NCBI GenBank assembly: GCA_002288445.1
Contig: NEUQ01000002.1
Coordinates: 1-51,977, forward strand
Source: Verrucomicrobiia bacterium Tous-C2TDCM
GTDB lineage: Bacteria; Verrucomicrobiota; Verrucomicrobiia; Verrucomicrobiales; DEV007
Length of the DNA stretch: 51,977 nt
Direction: 5' to 3'
The notes under the pieces are model-generated. The model saw only the letters and a program-made list of their open reading frames with translations, did no database searches and was not told where the DNA came from. Each line of letters opens with the position of its first letter. The stretch's first letter is position 1. Positions 20,100-29,434 of the stretch are shown here, in pieces. The position numbers and the translations under genes were made by a program.

Positions 20100-20918
20100 T
20101 CACACCCGAGCCGAAACCTCGCGCATGTAGCGGATGCTTTCCTCGCAGATCGTCTCGATGCCGGGTTCGTAGCGGAAGACTTCGACGGAAACCCAACCCT
20201 GGTAATCAACTTCCTTCAAGGTCCGGAAAATGGGATCAAAGACCACTTCGCCCATGCCCGGGCCGAGGAGGTTCGGATCGTTGGCGTGAAAATGGGCGAG
20301 CCACGAGGCGCTGTCACGAATGATGTCGGGGATGGCTTTCTCCTCTCCCGACATCGCCTTCACATCGAGGTGGAGGCGGCAATTCGGCGAATTGACCTTC
20401 TCCGCCAACTCGATCCCCAGAGCGGCGGTGTTGAGAAAATCCCCCTCAGTCTTCGCGAGCGGCTCGAGCGCCAGGGTGACCCCGCGATCCTCTAGCACGG
20501 GCATGGCGCGGCGGATCGTGTCGGCGGCGAAGTCCATGGCCTGCTCGTGGGTGACGCCGGGGAGGAGATTGCGCTGGAGCGGCGAGCCCAGCACCATGAT
20601 CGTGCCCTCGAGATCGGCGCAGAGATGGGCTAGGTCGGCGAGGCGTTGTCCGGTGAGGGTCCGCACGGCTTCGTCGGGGGTGGTGAGGTAGAACCCGGTC
20701 GTCTTGGCGAGGAGCCAATGGAGACCGACGCATTCGAGTCCCGCGTCCTGGATCTGACGGCGCAAAATGGCGCGTGAGTCGGCGCTGAACTCCGGGGCCG
20801 GCGACTCGAGCGTGAAGGGCGCGATCTCGATGCCCGAGTAACCGAGGGATCGGGCGTAGGCAAAGGCCTTTTCGAATGGCCAGTCCTGAAAGGTCTCGTT
20901 ACAGATGGCGTATTTCAT
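20100..20918 (-). CDS. Sugar phosphate isomerase/epimerase (TIM barrel, AP endonuclease family 2-like)
   Basis: 'FAYARSLGYSGIEIAPFTL...VTLALEPLAKTEGDFLNTAALGIELAEKVNSPNCRLHLDVKAMSGEE...HFHANDPNLLGPG'. Confidence 0.9.
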   Translation of the reverse strand: MKYAICNETFQDWPFEKAFAYARSLGYSGIEIAPFTLESPAPEFSADSRAILRRQIQDAGLECVGLHWLLAKTTGFYLTTPDEAVRTLTGQRLADLAHLCADLEGTIMVLGSPLQRNLLPGVTHEQAMDFAADTIRRAMPVLEDRGVTLALEPLAKTEGDFLNTAALGIELAEKVNSPNCRLHLDVKAMSGEEKAIPDIIRDSASWLAHFHANDPNLLGPGMGEVVFDPIFRTLKEVDYQGWVSVEVFRYEPGIETICEESIRYMREVSARV

Positions 20919-20999
20919 GAGGACAAGAGCTTCGCGGATCGACGAAGCCTTGTCGATGCCGCGAGGACGTGATCTCCACCGCGCCGGAAAATAATTCCC

Positions 21000-22196
21000 T
21001 CAGCGACGGCGCTTCGGCCCGGAAGGACGCTTCTTACGGAGCGGCTGCGGGTTGCTCTCAAGCAGGGCCGTGTAGTTGTAGGCGAACCCTTCGAGCTTCT
21101 TTCGCTCGATCTTTTGCCCGATGAAGTGCTCGACAGAGCGGGCGCTTTCGAGTTCATCAGCGGTCAAGATGGTGAAGGCGTCGCCTTCTTTCTGGGCACG
21201 TCCGGTCCGCCCGATGCGGTGCACGTAGTCTTCGGGATTCTCCGGGACGCGGTAGTTGATGACGTGGGTCACCCCCGATATATCAAGCCCGCGGGCGGCA
21301 ATGTCGGTGGCGACGATGATGTTGAAAGTCCCGTCGCGGAAGCCCTGGAGGGCCTTGGTGCGGTCGCTCTGCTTGATATCGGAGTGGAGAGCGGCGGGGC
21401 GGGTGCCCTCGATCGCCTCGATCCGGGGAAGGAGGGCGTCGGCTTCCTTCTTCGTGCGGGTGAAGATCATCATGCTCTCGTAGCCGGTCTGCTTGATGAG
21501 TTCGATGATGAGGTCGTCGCGCTGATCCATCCCGACGGGGTAGAAGGCGTGGGTGACGGTCTCGGCCGGGGAGCGGCGTTCGCCGATCTCGACGGAGACG
21601 GGCTCGTTGAGAGCCCAGTTCGCCAGCGTCTGGATCGCCGGAGGCATCGTCGCAGAGAAGAAGAGAGTCTGACGCCCGCCCGGACACTGGTCGATGATGC
21701 GCTTCACATCGGGGAGGAAGCCCATGTCGAGCATGCGGTCGACCTCGTCGAGGACGAGGAATTTCACGTCACTGAGGTCGAGGTTTCCCTTCTCCATGTG
21801 GTCGAGCATGCGGCCGGGGGTAGCAATGATGACATCGGGTTTGTTCTCGAGCGCCTCGATCTGATGGCCGTAACCGACGCCGCCATGGAGGAGGACGACG
21901 TTGAGGGGCTTGAAGTAGGAGAAGACGTTCATCTGGTCCTCGACCTGGGCGGCGAGCTCTCGGGTCGGCTCAAGAACGAGGCACTGGACCTTCGTCGAGG
22001 GCTTCATTTGGCAGATGATGGGCAGGCCGAACGCGGCGGTCTTGCCGGTGCCGGTCTGGGAAGCGCCGACAATGTCCTTGCCCTCGAGGGCGATGGGAAT
22101 GGCTTGGGCCTGGATAGGGGTCGGCTCGGTGTAGCCGGTTCTGGCGATGGCCCTTAACACCGGGCCGGATAGTCCTAATTCTTCAAACGAAGGCAT
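21000..22196 (-). CDS. DEAD/DEAH-box ATP-dependent RNA helicase (RhlE-like)
   Basis: Q motif, 'ASQTGTGKTAAFGLP', 'VLDEVDRMLDMGF', 'SATMP', 'HRIGRTGRA'. Confidence 0.96.
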   Translation of the reverse strand: MPSFEELGLSGPVLRAIARTGYTEPTPIQAQAIPIALEGKDIVGASQTGTGKTAAFGLPIICQMKPSTKVQCLVLEPTRELAAQVEDQMNVFSYFKPLNVVLLHGGVGYGHQIEALENKPDVIIATPGRMLDHMEKGNLDLSDVKFLVLDEVDRMLDMGFLPDVKRIIDQCPGGRQTLFFSATMPPAIQTLANWALNEPVSVEIGERRSPAETVTHAFYPVGMDQRDDLIIELIKQTGYESMMIFTRTKKEADALLPRIEAIEGTRPAALHSDIKQSDRTKALQGFRDGTFNIIVATDIAARGLDISGVTHVINYRVPENPEDYVHRIGRTGRAQKEGDAFTILTADELESARSVEHFIGQKIERKKLEGFAYNYTALLESNPQPLRKKRPSGPKRRR

Positions 22197-22287
22197 CGGG
22201 GATCAACGCGGCTGCAGCTCCCGCTTTCAAGGGGAATTTCATTTCGATTTTGCGAAAGACTCCGGGGGAGAAACCAGCGACCGGGGT

Positions 22288-22758
22288 TCAGACTGCCCGT
22301 TTCCGGGCACGGCGATCGGCGAGGAGATGATCCAGGGAGAGCCGACCGGCGCCACCACAGGCAAGACCGAGGAAAATGGAAAGATAAAGGACAAGAGCCT
22401 GGGGATTGAGGCTGGGCGAGAGGGTGATCGGAGTGAAAAGAACAAACCCGGTCATCAGAGCGAAAAGAAGGGCGCTGATGCGGGTGAAGATTCCGAGGAC
22501 GACACCGAGCAAGGTCATGATCTGGAGGCCGATGGCGGCGACCGCCATGCCCTCAGGAGACGAGAAGCCGCGCCCGGCGAGCTGGCCGATGAGTTCCCAG
22601 TCGGCCCCATCCCAGAGAAAATCGACCGCGAGATGGAACTGTCGGGCGAGCTGGTAGTAGGCGAAGGACGCCGCGGCGAAGAGTCGGATGACGAGCAAGC
22701 CGAGGTCCGCGAGCCGCGGTCGGTCCGGGTCTGATTCCTGGATCGATTGGAAGAGCAT
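22288..22758 (-). CDS. DoxX family membrane protein
   Basis: Four predicted TM helices with 'LGLLVIRLFAAASFAYYQLARQF...GLQIMTLLGVVLGIFTRISALLFALMTGFVLF'. Confidence 0.75.
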   Translation of the reverse strand: MLFQSIQESDPDRPRLADLGLLVIRLFAAASFAYYQLARQFHLAVDFLWDGADWELIGQLAGRGFSSPEGMAVAAIGLQIMTLLGVVLGIFTRISALLFALMTGFVLFTPITLSPSLNPQALVLYLSIFLGLACGGAGRLSLDHLLADRRARKRAV

Positions 22759-22982
22759 GGCCGATGGACGGATACGGGAGAGGAATCATACACGGTGCCG
22801 GACGTTTCGTTAGTCGAAAACGCGATCGCGGAGATTTCGGGCTCCCTGACCACGAAGCGAAGAACTCCACCAAGGAAACTTCCCGTGATTTTCGGAATCT
22901 CAATAAGCAAACGGAATTAGATCCCTTAGAAAGAGCCCTTTTCCGAAGTGACGGCGCGGGATAAACTCCCGACTAACGAAAG

Positions 22983-24266
22983 ATGAGAAACGACTTTTAC
23001 GAAGCTTTCGATCAAGAGCGGATCAAGGGGGAGAAACCCCTTCGCGAGGGCGAGCATCGTTCGCCCTTCCAGATCGATCGCGATCGCATCATCCACACCT
23101 CGGCTTTTCGGCGGCTCCAGAACAAGACCCAGGTCTTTTTCAGCGGCGAGTATGATTTCTATCGCACGCGCCTGACTCACTCGATCGAGGTCGCCCAAAT
23201 CGGACGCAGCCTCTGCGACCGGCTCAACCGCACCTCGCCCCTGCTCGGCAAGGAGTTTCATCTCGATGCCGACCTCGTCGAGGCTGCCTGCCTCTCCCAC
23301 GACATCGGGCACCCTCCCTTCGGCCACACCGGCGAGCGCACCCTTCACCGGCTCATGCAGCCCTATGGCGGCTTCGAGGGCAACGCGCAGACCCTGCGCA
23401 TTCTTTCGACGATTCTGTTTGGTCCCGACCGGGGGATGAATCCGACCCGCGCACTCATGGACGGAGTGCTCAAATACAAGACGCTTCACGGCGAGGTAAC
23501 CGAGCAAGAGAACCATTTTCTCTACGCCGATCAGGCACCGCTGCTCGACTTCGTGATGGCTGGGCGGCCCTTTCCCGAAGAGCTCGCACCGGGCGATTCG
23601 CGCAACGGTTTCCGTTCGATCGAGTGCCGGGTGATGGACTGGGCCGACGATACCGCCTACTCGCTGAACGACATCGCCGACGGGATCCAAGCCGGATTCA
23701 TCCAGATCGACCGCATCGAGCGCTGGGCCACCGGGCAAAGCCTGACAGATTCCCAAAGCGTCCTCGTCGGCGAACTCCTCGAGGCCATCCGGCGGGGCCG
23801 GGTCGAGTCGACCGTCGGGAAAAAAATCGGTCGTTTCATCGGCGCGGCCGAACTCGAGGAGATTCACGATTCCGATGCCCACCTCGCCGACCTCAGCGCC
23901 CGCCACCGCTACCGGCTCGCCATCGATCCGGATATCGAGGAGGAATGCCGCCTCTACAAGCGCCTCGCCCTCGACCTCGTCTTCCGCAGCCAGCAACTCC
24001 AGCAACTCGATCGCAAATCCGACTACATCCTGACGCGGCTCTTCGGAGTCTTCGCGGAACTCTACATCCTCACGGAGAGCCCGGGGCGGAGTCACTATCA
24101 TCTTCTCTCCGAGGAGGAGGAGCGCCTCGTCTTCGCGCAGCCAGACGAGGCATCGCGCGCCCGGGTCGTCTGCGACGTCCTCGCGAAAATGACCGATGGG
24201 ATCGCCTCTCGCACCTACCGGAGGCTCTTCGACCCGGACTTCGGGTCCATCGTCGATCTCGTTTGA
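22983..24266 (+). CDS. dgt: Deoxyguanosinetriphosphate triphosphohydrolase-like HD protein
   Basis: 'HRSPFQIDRDRIIHTSAFRRLQNKTQVF...RTRLTHSIEVAQIGRSL...EAACLSHDIGHPPFGHTGE'. Confidence 0.95.
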   Translation: MRNDFYEAFDQERIKGEKPLREGEHRSPFQIDRDRIIHTSAFRRLQNKTQVFFSGEYDFYRTRLTHSIEVAQIGRSLCDRLNRTSPLLGKEFHLDADLVEAACLSHDIGHPPFGHTGERTLHRLMQPYGGFEGNAQTLRILSTILFGPDRGMNPTRALMDGVLKYKTLHGEVTEQENHFLYADQAPLLDFVMAGRPFPEELAPGDSRNGFRSIECRVMDWADDTAYSLNDIADGIQAGFIQIDRIERWATGQSLTDSQSVLVGELLEAIRRGRVESTVGKKIGRFIGAAELEEIHDSDAHLADLSARHRYRLAIDPDIEEECRLYKRLALDLVFRSQQLQQLDRKSDYILTRLFGVFAELYILTESPGRSHYHLLSEEEERLVFAQPDEASRARVVCDVLAKMTDGIASRTYRRLFDPDFGSIVDLV

Positions 24267-24285
24267 GTATGTGATTGAGGCAATG

Positions 24286-25065
24286 TTAGTTTGCAGCGCA
24301 GGCCTCGACAAAGGCCCTGAGGAGATTCGCCTGCACCGCGTCCCCTGGCATCATCTTCTCGGGGTGCCATTGCACCCCGATGAGAAAGCGGGCGGGATCG
24401 GTCGTCTCGGTCGCCTCGACGATGCCCTCGGGCGATTTGGCGACGGCTTTAAGACCCTCTCCGATCGTGTCGGCAGCCTGATGGTGAAATGAATTCACCA
24501 CGACTTCGCCCGAGCCGAGGATGCGGGCAAGACGCGAGTCCGCTTCGAGGGTGATGGGGTGCTCGGTATCGCGATGATTCGTGTCGCGCTCCGAGGGGAT
24601 GTCCTGGATGAGGGTGCCTCCGGTGGCGACATTGATCCACTGGCTGCCCAGACAGATGCCGAGGAGGGGTTTTTCGGTCTTCTCGATCCACTCCCGGACC
24701 AGCACCTTTTCAAACTGAAAACGATCGTCGTCGAGCAACTCGACGGTCTCGTGTGGCTCTTCGCCGTACTCCGAAGGCGGGATGTCGGCCCCGCCGGGCA
24801 TGAGAAGGCCATCGAGCCGATCGAGGTAGGCGGGGACGAGGTCGGTGTTTCCACCCGTGTTGGGCAGCACCACGGGAATGCCGCCCGACTCGCGGATTGC
24901 CTGGACGTAGGCTTCGCTGGTGAGGCTCGCGATGCCGATGAGCGGAGCGCGCTTCGCGGTGGCTGGGCGAGACGCAACGGTGCTCCGTCCGATCAGGAAT
25001 CCCACCCCTGACGTGATGATCGAGAGAGCGATGCACACCAGGAGGCGGTGCTGTTTTGGCTTCAT
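24286..25065 (-). CDS. Gamma-glutamyl-gamma-aminobutyrate hydrolase-like class I glutamine amidotransferase with N-terminal membrane anchor/signal
   Basis: '[17 protein letters not shown]...[23 protein letters not shown]...VNSFHHQA...[12 protein letters not shown]'; N-terminus '[20 protein letters not shown]'. Confidence 0.9.
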   Translation of the reverse strand: MKPKQHRLLVCIALSIITSGVGFLIGRSTVASRPATAKRAPLIGIASLTSEAYVQAIRESGGIPVVLPNTGGNTDLVPAYLDRLDGLLMPGGADIPPSEYGEEPHETVELLDDDRFQFEKVLVREWIEKTEKPLLGICLGSQWINVATGGTLIQDIPSERDTNHRDTEHPITLEADSRLARILGSGEVVVNSFHHQAADTIGEGLKAVAKSPEGIVEATETTDPARFLIGVQWHPEKMMPGDAVQANLLRAFVEACAAN

Positions 25066-25120
25066 TCCGACAAAAGCGACAGGGGAACGGGACCACGTCC
25101 GTCAGGAGCGGCCCTGAGGA

Positions 25121-26914
25121 TCACCTCACGCCGGCGTGTTCCAGCAGGACGCGTCGTAGTTCCTCGATCGCCTTGGGATGTTTGTAGGATCCGTGGTCGG
25201 TCGGGACGATCAATTCGGAAGCGGCTCCGGCCTGGTATGAACTCCAATACTCGACGACCCCGTCCGAACTATTCGGCGTGTCGCCCCTGCCGCGGTCTCC
25301 CATAACGCTGTGATAGATCACCCCTTTCTTGTAGGGGGAAAGGTCCATCGCCACCACCATCGGGGCACCGGGTTGGAGTGATTCGCGACTCGTGTATTTC
25401 CGATTCATCGGAACCTTGAAGTGATCGTGCATCCGCGGATCGAGGAGCTCGCCATTGAATCTGATCACATCGACGGGCAGCTTGGCCAACCGGGCAAGCA
25501 TGCCCGCGATGTCTTTCGTGGCCATGTTCGCACCACGGTGGGGAGCGGAGAAATACATGACGCGCCAGACGGCAGGATCGGGCTCGAAAAAGACGCGACG
25601 GCGGATGTCCTCCTTCTCCGCTTCGTCGATCGGGAGCGCCTCAAGCGGGGTGTCGCTGAATTGCTTCCAGAGGTTTTCACCGATTTCTGCGACGAGGGTG
25701 TGGGTGAGCATGCCTCCCATACTGTGTCCGGCGACGACCATGTTGGTGGAAAGGGGATCGTTGCCGTCTGGATCATACTTCTTCCGGATTTTCGCCAGTT
25801 CATCACGCAGGAGGGCGGCGGACTCGGCGAGCGGGTAACTGCTCGGGTAGGTGAAGGTCATGAACTGGTAGCGTTTCGAGATCTCGGGGTCGGAGATCAT
25901 CTCGGGCACGATGTCCCGCCAGATCATCGGGACAGAGATGAGCCCGTGGATGAGGAGGACGGGGATGCGTTCAGGATCATAGGGCTCGCAAAGGTAGATG
26001 CCCGACTCCTCGATCCGCTTCTGGGCCTTGAAGAATCCGCGCAGCCCCTCCATCACCTCGTTGCGTCCTTTCAGGATGACGGCGATCGGAGCCGAGAAAT
26101 TGGCAGCGAGGGGTAGCGAGCGGCTTCCCACCGAGACAGTTTGCTCGAGCATGGGATTGCGCAGGGAGAAGATTACCTCGGTCGCCCCTCCGGACTTCTT
26201 GACGGTGTCCATCGTGGCGGTCACGGCGGTATACATTCCGATCGATGGGAAAAACTCCATCTCCTCGGCACGTTCGGGAGTTTTGTCCCGGATCGCCACG
26301 ATCGGAGCCCCGTAGCCCTCGCGTTCCTTGTCGACCATGCCCGTTTCCTCGACCGCCGATCCCGGGATGAAGCGATCGAAGTAACCGCGGTGATAGGTCG
26401 ACTTCGGCGAAAGGGCGATTTCGAAATCCTCTCCCCCACCGGTGAGATGGTAGGGGCCAGGCTCGTGGCGTCGGGGGTCCTTGATCCAAAGTTCGGCAAA
26501 CCGCGCCAAGGCCGTGTTGTGCACCTCGACGAGAGCTTTCTCGGCTTCGGAGCCCCGGATCTCCGACCCGGCAGCGATGAGAACGTGGGCATCGACCGCC
26601 GCCTTGAGGTAATCCCCGGCGGCGTCCTCGTGTCGGCCGAGAGACTCATTCCGACGGGCACTCTCCAGCAAGGCGGCGCTGCTTTGGCCGAATTGCGCGA
26701 CCGCAGCAAAGGGAATCCCCACTGCTTTGCCAAGAAGATTGGCCGAGGCAATGCCGTCGCGGGTGAGTCGACCGCTGTCGGTTTTCACCTTCACCGTAGA
26801 GCCACAGGAGCTGAGGAAAAGGAGGGCGAGAATACCAAACACTCCCGAGAGCGGGCGGCAGGGCGAGTCAGAGCGGGCTCCTTCGGATCTCGGGAGGATG
26901 GGAATACGGTTCAT
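25121..26914 (-). CDS. Predicted lipoprotein alpha/beta hydrolase (esterase/lipase)
   Basis: Lipobox-like 'ALLFLSSCGS', 'ERIPVLLIHGLISVPMIWRDIVPEM', 'NMVVAGHSMGGML', 'YFSAPHRGANMA'. Start at internal ATG 26914. Confidence 0.85.
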   Translation of the reverse strand: MNRIPILPRSEGARSDSPCRPLSGVFGILALLFLSSCGSTVKVKTDSGRLTRDGIASANLLGKAVGIPFAAVAQFGQSSAALLESARRNESLGRHEDAAGDYLKAAVDAHVLIAAGSEIRGSEAEKALVEVHNTALARFAELWIKDPRRHEPGPYHLTGGGEDFEIALSPKSTYHRGYFDRFIPGSAVEETGMVDKEREGYGAPIVAIRDKTPERAEEMEFFPSIGMYTAVTATMDTVKKSGGATEVIFSLRNPMLEQTVSVGSRSLPLAANFSAPIAVILKGRNEVMEGLRGFFKAQKRIEESGIYLCEPYDPERIPVLLIHGLISVPMIWRDIVPEMISDPEISKRYQFMTFTYPSSYPLAESAALLRDELAKIRKKYDPDGNDPLSTNMVVAGHSMGGMLTHTLVAEIGENLWKQFSDTPLEALPIDEAEKEDIRRRVFFEPDPAVWRVMYFSAPHRGANMATKDIAGMLARLAKLPVDVIRFNGELLDPRMHDHFKVPMNRKYTSRESLQPGAPMVVAMDLSPYKKGVIYHSVMGDRGRGDTPNSSDGVVEYWSSYQAGAASELIVPTDHGSYKHPKAIEELRRVLLEHAGVR

Positions 26915-27086
26915 CGGATCGTGTCTGTGAGTTCTTGGAACCTTCCTGTCGTGTTCAGCAGCGGGAGGAACTAAGGATCGAGAGATCGTTCGTTTGCGCC
27001 GTCCTTTCAATCGAATCTTTTGTTCTCGCCTGGAGGACGCAGAATCCACCCCCCCCTTGGAAACTTGCCGTTTCCGGGGCTTACCC

Positions 27087-27776
27087 TCAGGCATCTCGCG
27101 ATCCGTTCGACTTCGTTTCCAATACCGTGATCTCGTCGATCTCGAGAGAATGCCGTCCCGCGTTTTGCATCCAGAGCAGCTTGCGTTTGCTCCCGCGAAA
27201 TCCCGGCCGGGAGAGGGTCTCGCTCCAGCTGTCACCGTCGATGCTGACCTTCACCGTTTGACCGGAGAAAACGAGCTTCACCATGCGCCAGTCGCTCCCG
27301 GAAAGGTCTAGCTTCGTCGCCGGGAGGATTTCATTCGTGCGCCAGGCTCCACTCACCGGATCCGCGTCTCGGCCGTTTTTCTGGCGCAGAGGATGGGCAG
27401 GATTCTTCGTGTGTCCATCGACCTGCAATTCCACCGCGTTGCGGAGCAGTTTCACGCGAAGCAAATGGTCGACACTGCCGAAACCATCGTCACCATCGAC
27501 GAAAAACCAGAGCCAACCGCCCTCGCCGGTATGGCGGTAGCGAAAGGTGATCTCCAGGTCCACCCCCGAGACGGGCAAGTAGACCATGGGAGGGTATTTG
27601 CCGCCACTTTCACCCCTCGTCACGAGGACGCCGTCACCCACCGAAGTGTTTCTGTTAGGGATCGGCGTCGTGAAGCGGGAGGCGTCGAAGGAGGCATCAA
27701 AGGTCTCGGAGAAAGAAAACGGCTCCGCGGCGCCGGTGAGGGAGGCGACGAGAAAAAGAGCGGGAAGGAGACGCAT
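27087..27776 (-). CDS. Secreted hypothetical protein, LamG/DUF1080-like jelly-roll
   Basis: Signal peptide 'MRLLPALFLVASLTGAAE' and beta-rich 'LEITFRYRHTGEGGWLWFFVDGDDGFGSVDHLLRVKL...'. Start at internal ATG 27776. Confidence 0.6.
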   Translation of the reverse strand: MRLLPALFLVASLTGAAEPFSFSETFDASFDASRFTTPIPNRNTSVGDGVLVTRGESGGKYPPMVYLPVSGVDLEITFRYRHTGEGGWLWFFVDGDDGFGSVDHLLRVKLLRNAVELQVDGHTKNPAHPLRQKNGRDADPVSGAWRTNEILPATKLDLSGSDWRMVKLVFSGQTVKVSIDGDSWSETLSRPGFRGSKRKLLWMQNAGRHSLEIDEITVLETKSNGSRDA

Positions 27777-27861
27777 GGGATCTGGGAACGCGGTTTTCCA
27801 GACCAAACCCTTTTTTCCGCTCCGGGCAACCCCTACGCGTCGACCGCATGTGCGAGCGAAC

Positions 27862-27888
27862 CCGATCCTGCGCTTGCCGCAGGGTCGG
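27862..27888. repeat. Hairpin CCGATCCTGCG-cttgc-CGCAGGGTCGG, possible REP-like dispersed palindrome
   Basis: 11-bp stem (one G-T wobble) and 5-nt loop in the divergent gap 27777-27909. Minus-strand reading gives the peptide 'LRQAQDR'. Confidence 0.65.
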
Positions 27889-27909
27889 ACCTCGGCTCTC
27901 ATTCTGCCG

Positions 27910-28854
27910 ATGAGCCTCCTCTTTCTTTCCGGAACACGTTCCCTTGCCCGTCCTCGCCTTTTGACTGGCCAAGCCTCTCCTCCGGTCTTTTTTCTTATTC
28001 CGTTCCTCTTCGCGATATCGGCTGAACTCCTCGCAAAAGAACCCTACCGGCCGAGTCTCGGCCCCCATCTGCCATCGATCACGGCGCGCTGCGGCGAGTT
28101 GACTCTGATGCTGAGACAATCCTCGCAATGGACGCCCGGGCGCATCGACTACCAGGGCATCCCGATGACGACAGAAAAGAGCGCCTACGGCTCGGTCTTC
28201 TCTTTTCCCGGAATTGGGTTCATCGGCACGAACCACTTTGAGAACGAACCCGAGGTGCTCACCTCGCTCGACTTTTTCCTCGATGACAAACCCCTCAAAG
28301 AACCCGCCGCGGAGCTTTCCGGAGCCCATTTCCGTTTTGTGCGGGAGAGCAGGATCCGCGACTTCAAGATGAGATGCGAGATCACGGTCCAAGCTAACCG
28401 CGTCTTTGAAACAACCAGGGTATCCACGGCCAAGGCGGCACCCTTGAAGCTCGTCTACCACTTCATGCATGCCTGGAGCCCGACAGTGGACGCCTACCTT
28501 GCCGGATCGGATGAAGCGCCAGAGGAAACCATCGCCGGTCGCTTCCTCGATTCTGTCGAGGAGTCGAGGAAGTTCCACGTGCGCAAGAAAGTCGACTGGA
28601 TCGCAGTTCGCGAACCTGCCAGCGGACAGTTCGCCGTCTCACGTCTGCTGGAGGCTCCCGACAACGCGCAAAACCTCTCGATGATCTGGAACGTGCCGGG
28701 CACCTACCGGAAGTATTACCTAAAATGCTTCGACAACTATACCGTTCCCGCGGGATTCGACGGGACTTGGAGAATGGTGACCGGTTTCGGCGTCGCCGGG
28801 AACGATGATTGGGAACCCCAGGCTCGCGCCCTTGCCGCCGAATTGGCGAAGTGA
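27910..28854 (+). CDS. Secreted hypothetical protein
   Basis: Intact ORF from ATG 27910. 'GELTLMLRQSSQWTPGRIDYQGIPMTTEKSAYGSVFSFPGIGFIGTNHFENE...' is beta-rich; family not recognised. Confidence 0.7.
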   Translation: MSLLFLSGTRSLARPRLLTGQASPPVFFLIPFLFAISAELLAKEPYRPSLGPHLPSITARCGELTLMLRQSSQWTPGRIDYQGIPMTTEKSAYGSVFSFPGIGFIGTNHFENEPEVLTSLDFFLDDKPLKEPAAELSGAHFRFVRESRIRDFKMRCEITVQANRVFETTRVSTAKAAPLKLVYHFMHAWSPTVDAYLAGSDEAPEETIAGRFLDSVEESRKFHVRKKVDWIAVREPASGQFAVSRLLEAPDNAQNLSMIWNVPGTYRKYYLKCFDNYTVPAGFDGTWRMVTGFGVAGNDDWEPQARALAAELAK

Positions 28855-28903
28855 CGGACGATCCGTCGCTTGCGCGTCACGAATTTCGCGCCAATCCTCC
28901 GCC

Positions 28904-29284
28904 ATGATCAAATTCCTCCACACCCGCATCCGTGTCAGCAACCTCGACCAGACGATCGCCTTCTACGAGACCCTCGGCTTCAAACTGACCCGCCGCACCG
29001 ACAAATCGCCCGCCGGAAACCAACTCGCCTTCCTCGACCTCGACGGGAACGACCACTTTCTCGAACTGTGCTATTCGCCCGATTTCGAGGTGAAGTTCCC
29101 CGAAGATCTCATGCACACCGCCCTCGGCGTCGAGGATATCATGACCTACTGCGACCGCGTCGAAAAGGCCGGGATCCCGATCTGGCCGGCCGACTGGCGC
29201 GAAGCGTTTCCGAGCGGCAAGAAGACCAAGATGGCCTTCGTCACCGACCCCGACGGTTACGAGGTGGAGATTCTCGAACGATGA
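28904..29284 (+). CDS. gloA: Lactoylglutathione lyase (glyoxalase I)
   Basis: 'FLHTRIRVSNLDQTIAFYETLGFKLTRR...LAFLDLDGNDHFLELCYS...FVTDPDGYEVEILER'. Confidence 0.9.
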   Translation: MIKFLHTRIRVSNLDQTIAFYETLGFKLTRRTDKSPAGNQLAFLDLDGNDHFLELCYSPDFEVKFPEDLMHTALGVEDIMTYCDRVEKAGIPIWPADWREAFPSGKKTKMAFVTDPDGYEVEILER

Positions 29285-29434
29285 AGGCCAGGGGGACGGG
29301 ATCCGGCCATGTCCGACTTTCAGGCTCGTTTGATTTTCAGATTTAAGAAGTTTTTAAATTTTCCTTAATAAATTTGCGAATCATTCCCGGGGCCGTTACT
29401 TTGGGAGAGTCCTACCCTCTCCCTTCCTGGTCCC

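Noticed and set aside
22926-24311. 461-aa minus-strand ORF
   Set aside because: Antisense shadow of the dGTPase gene.
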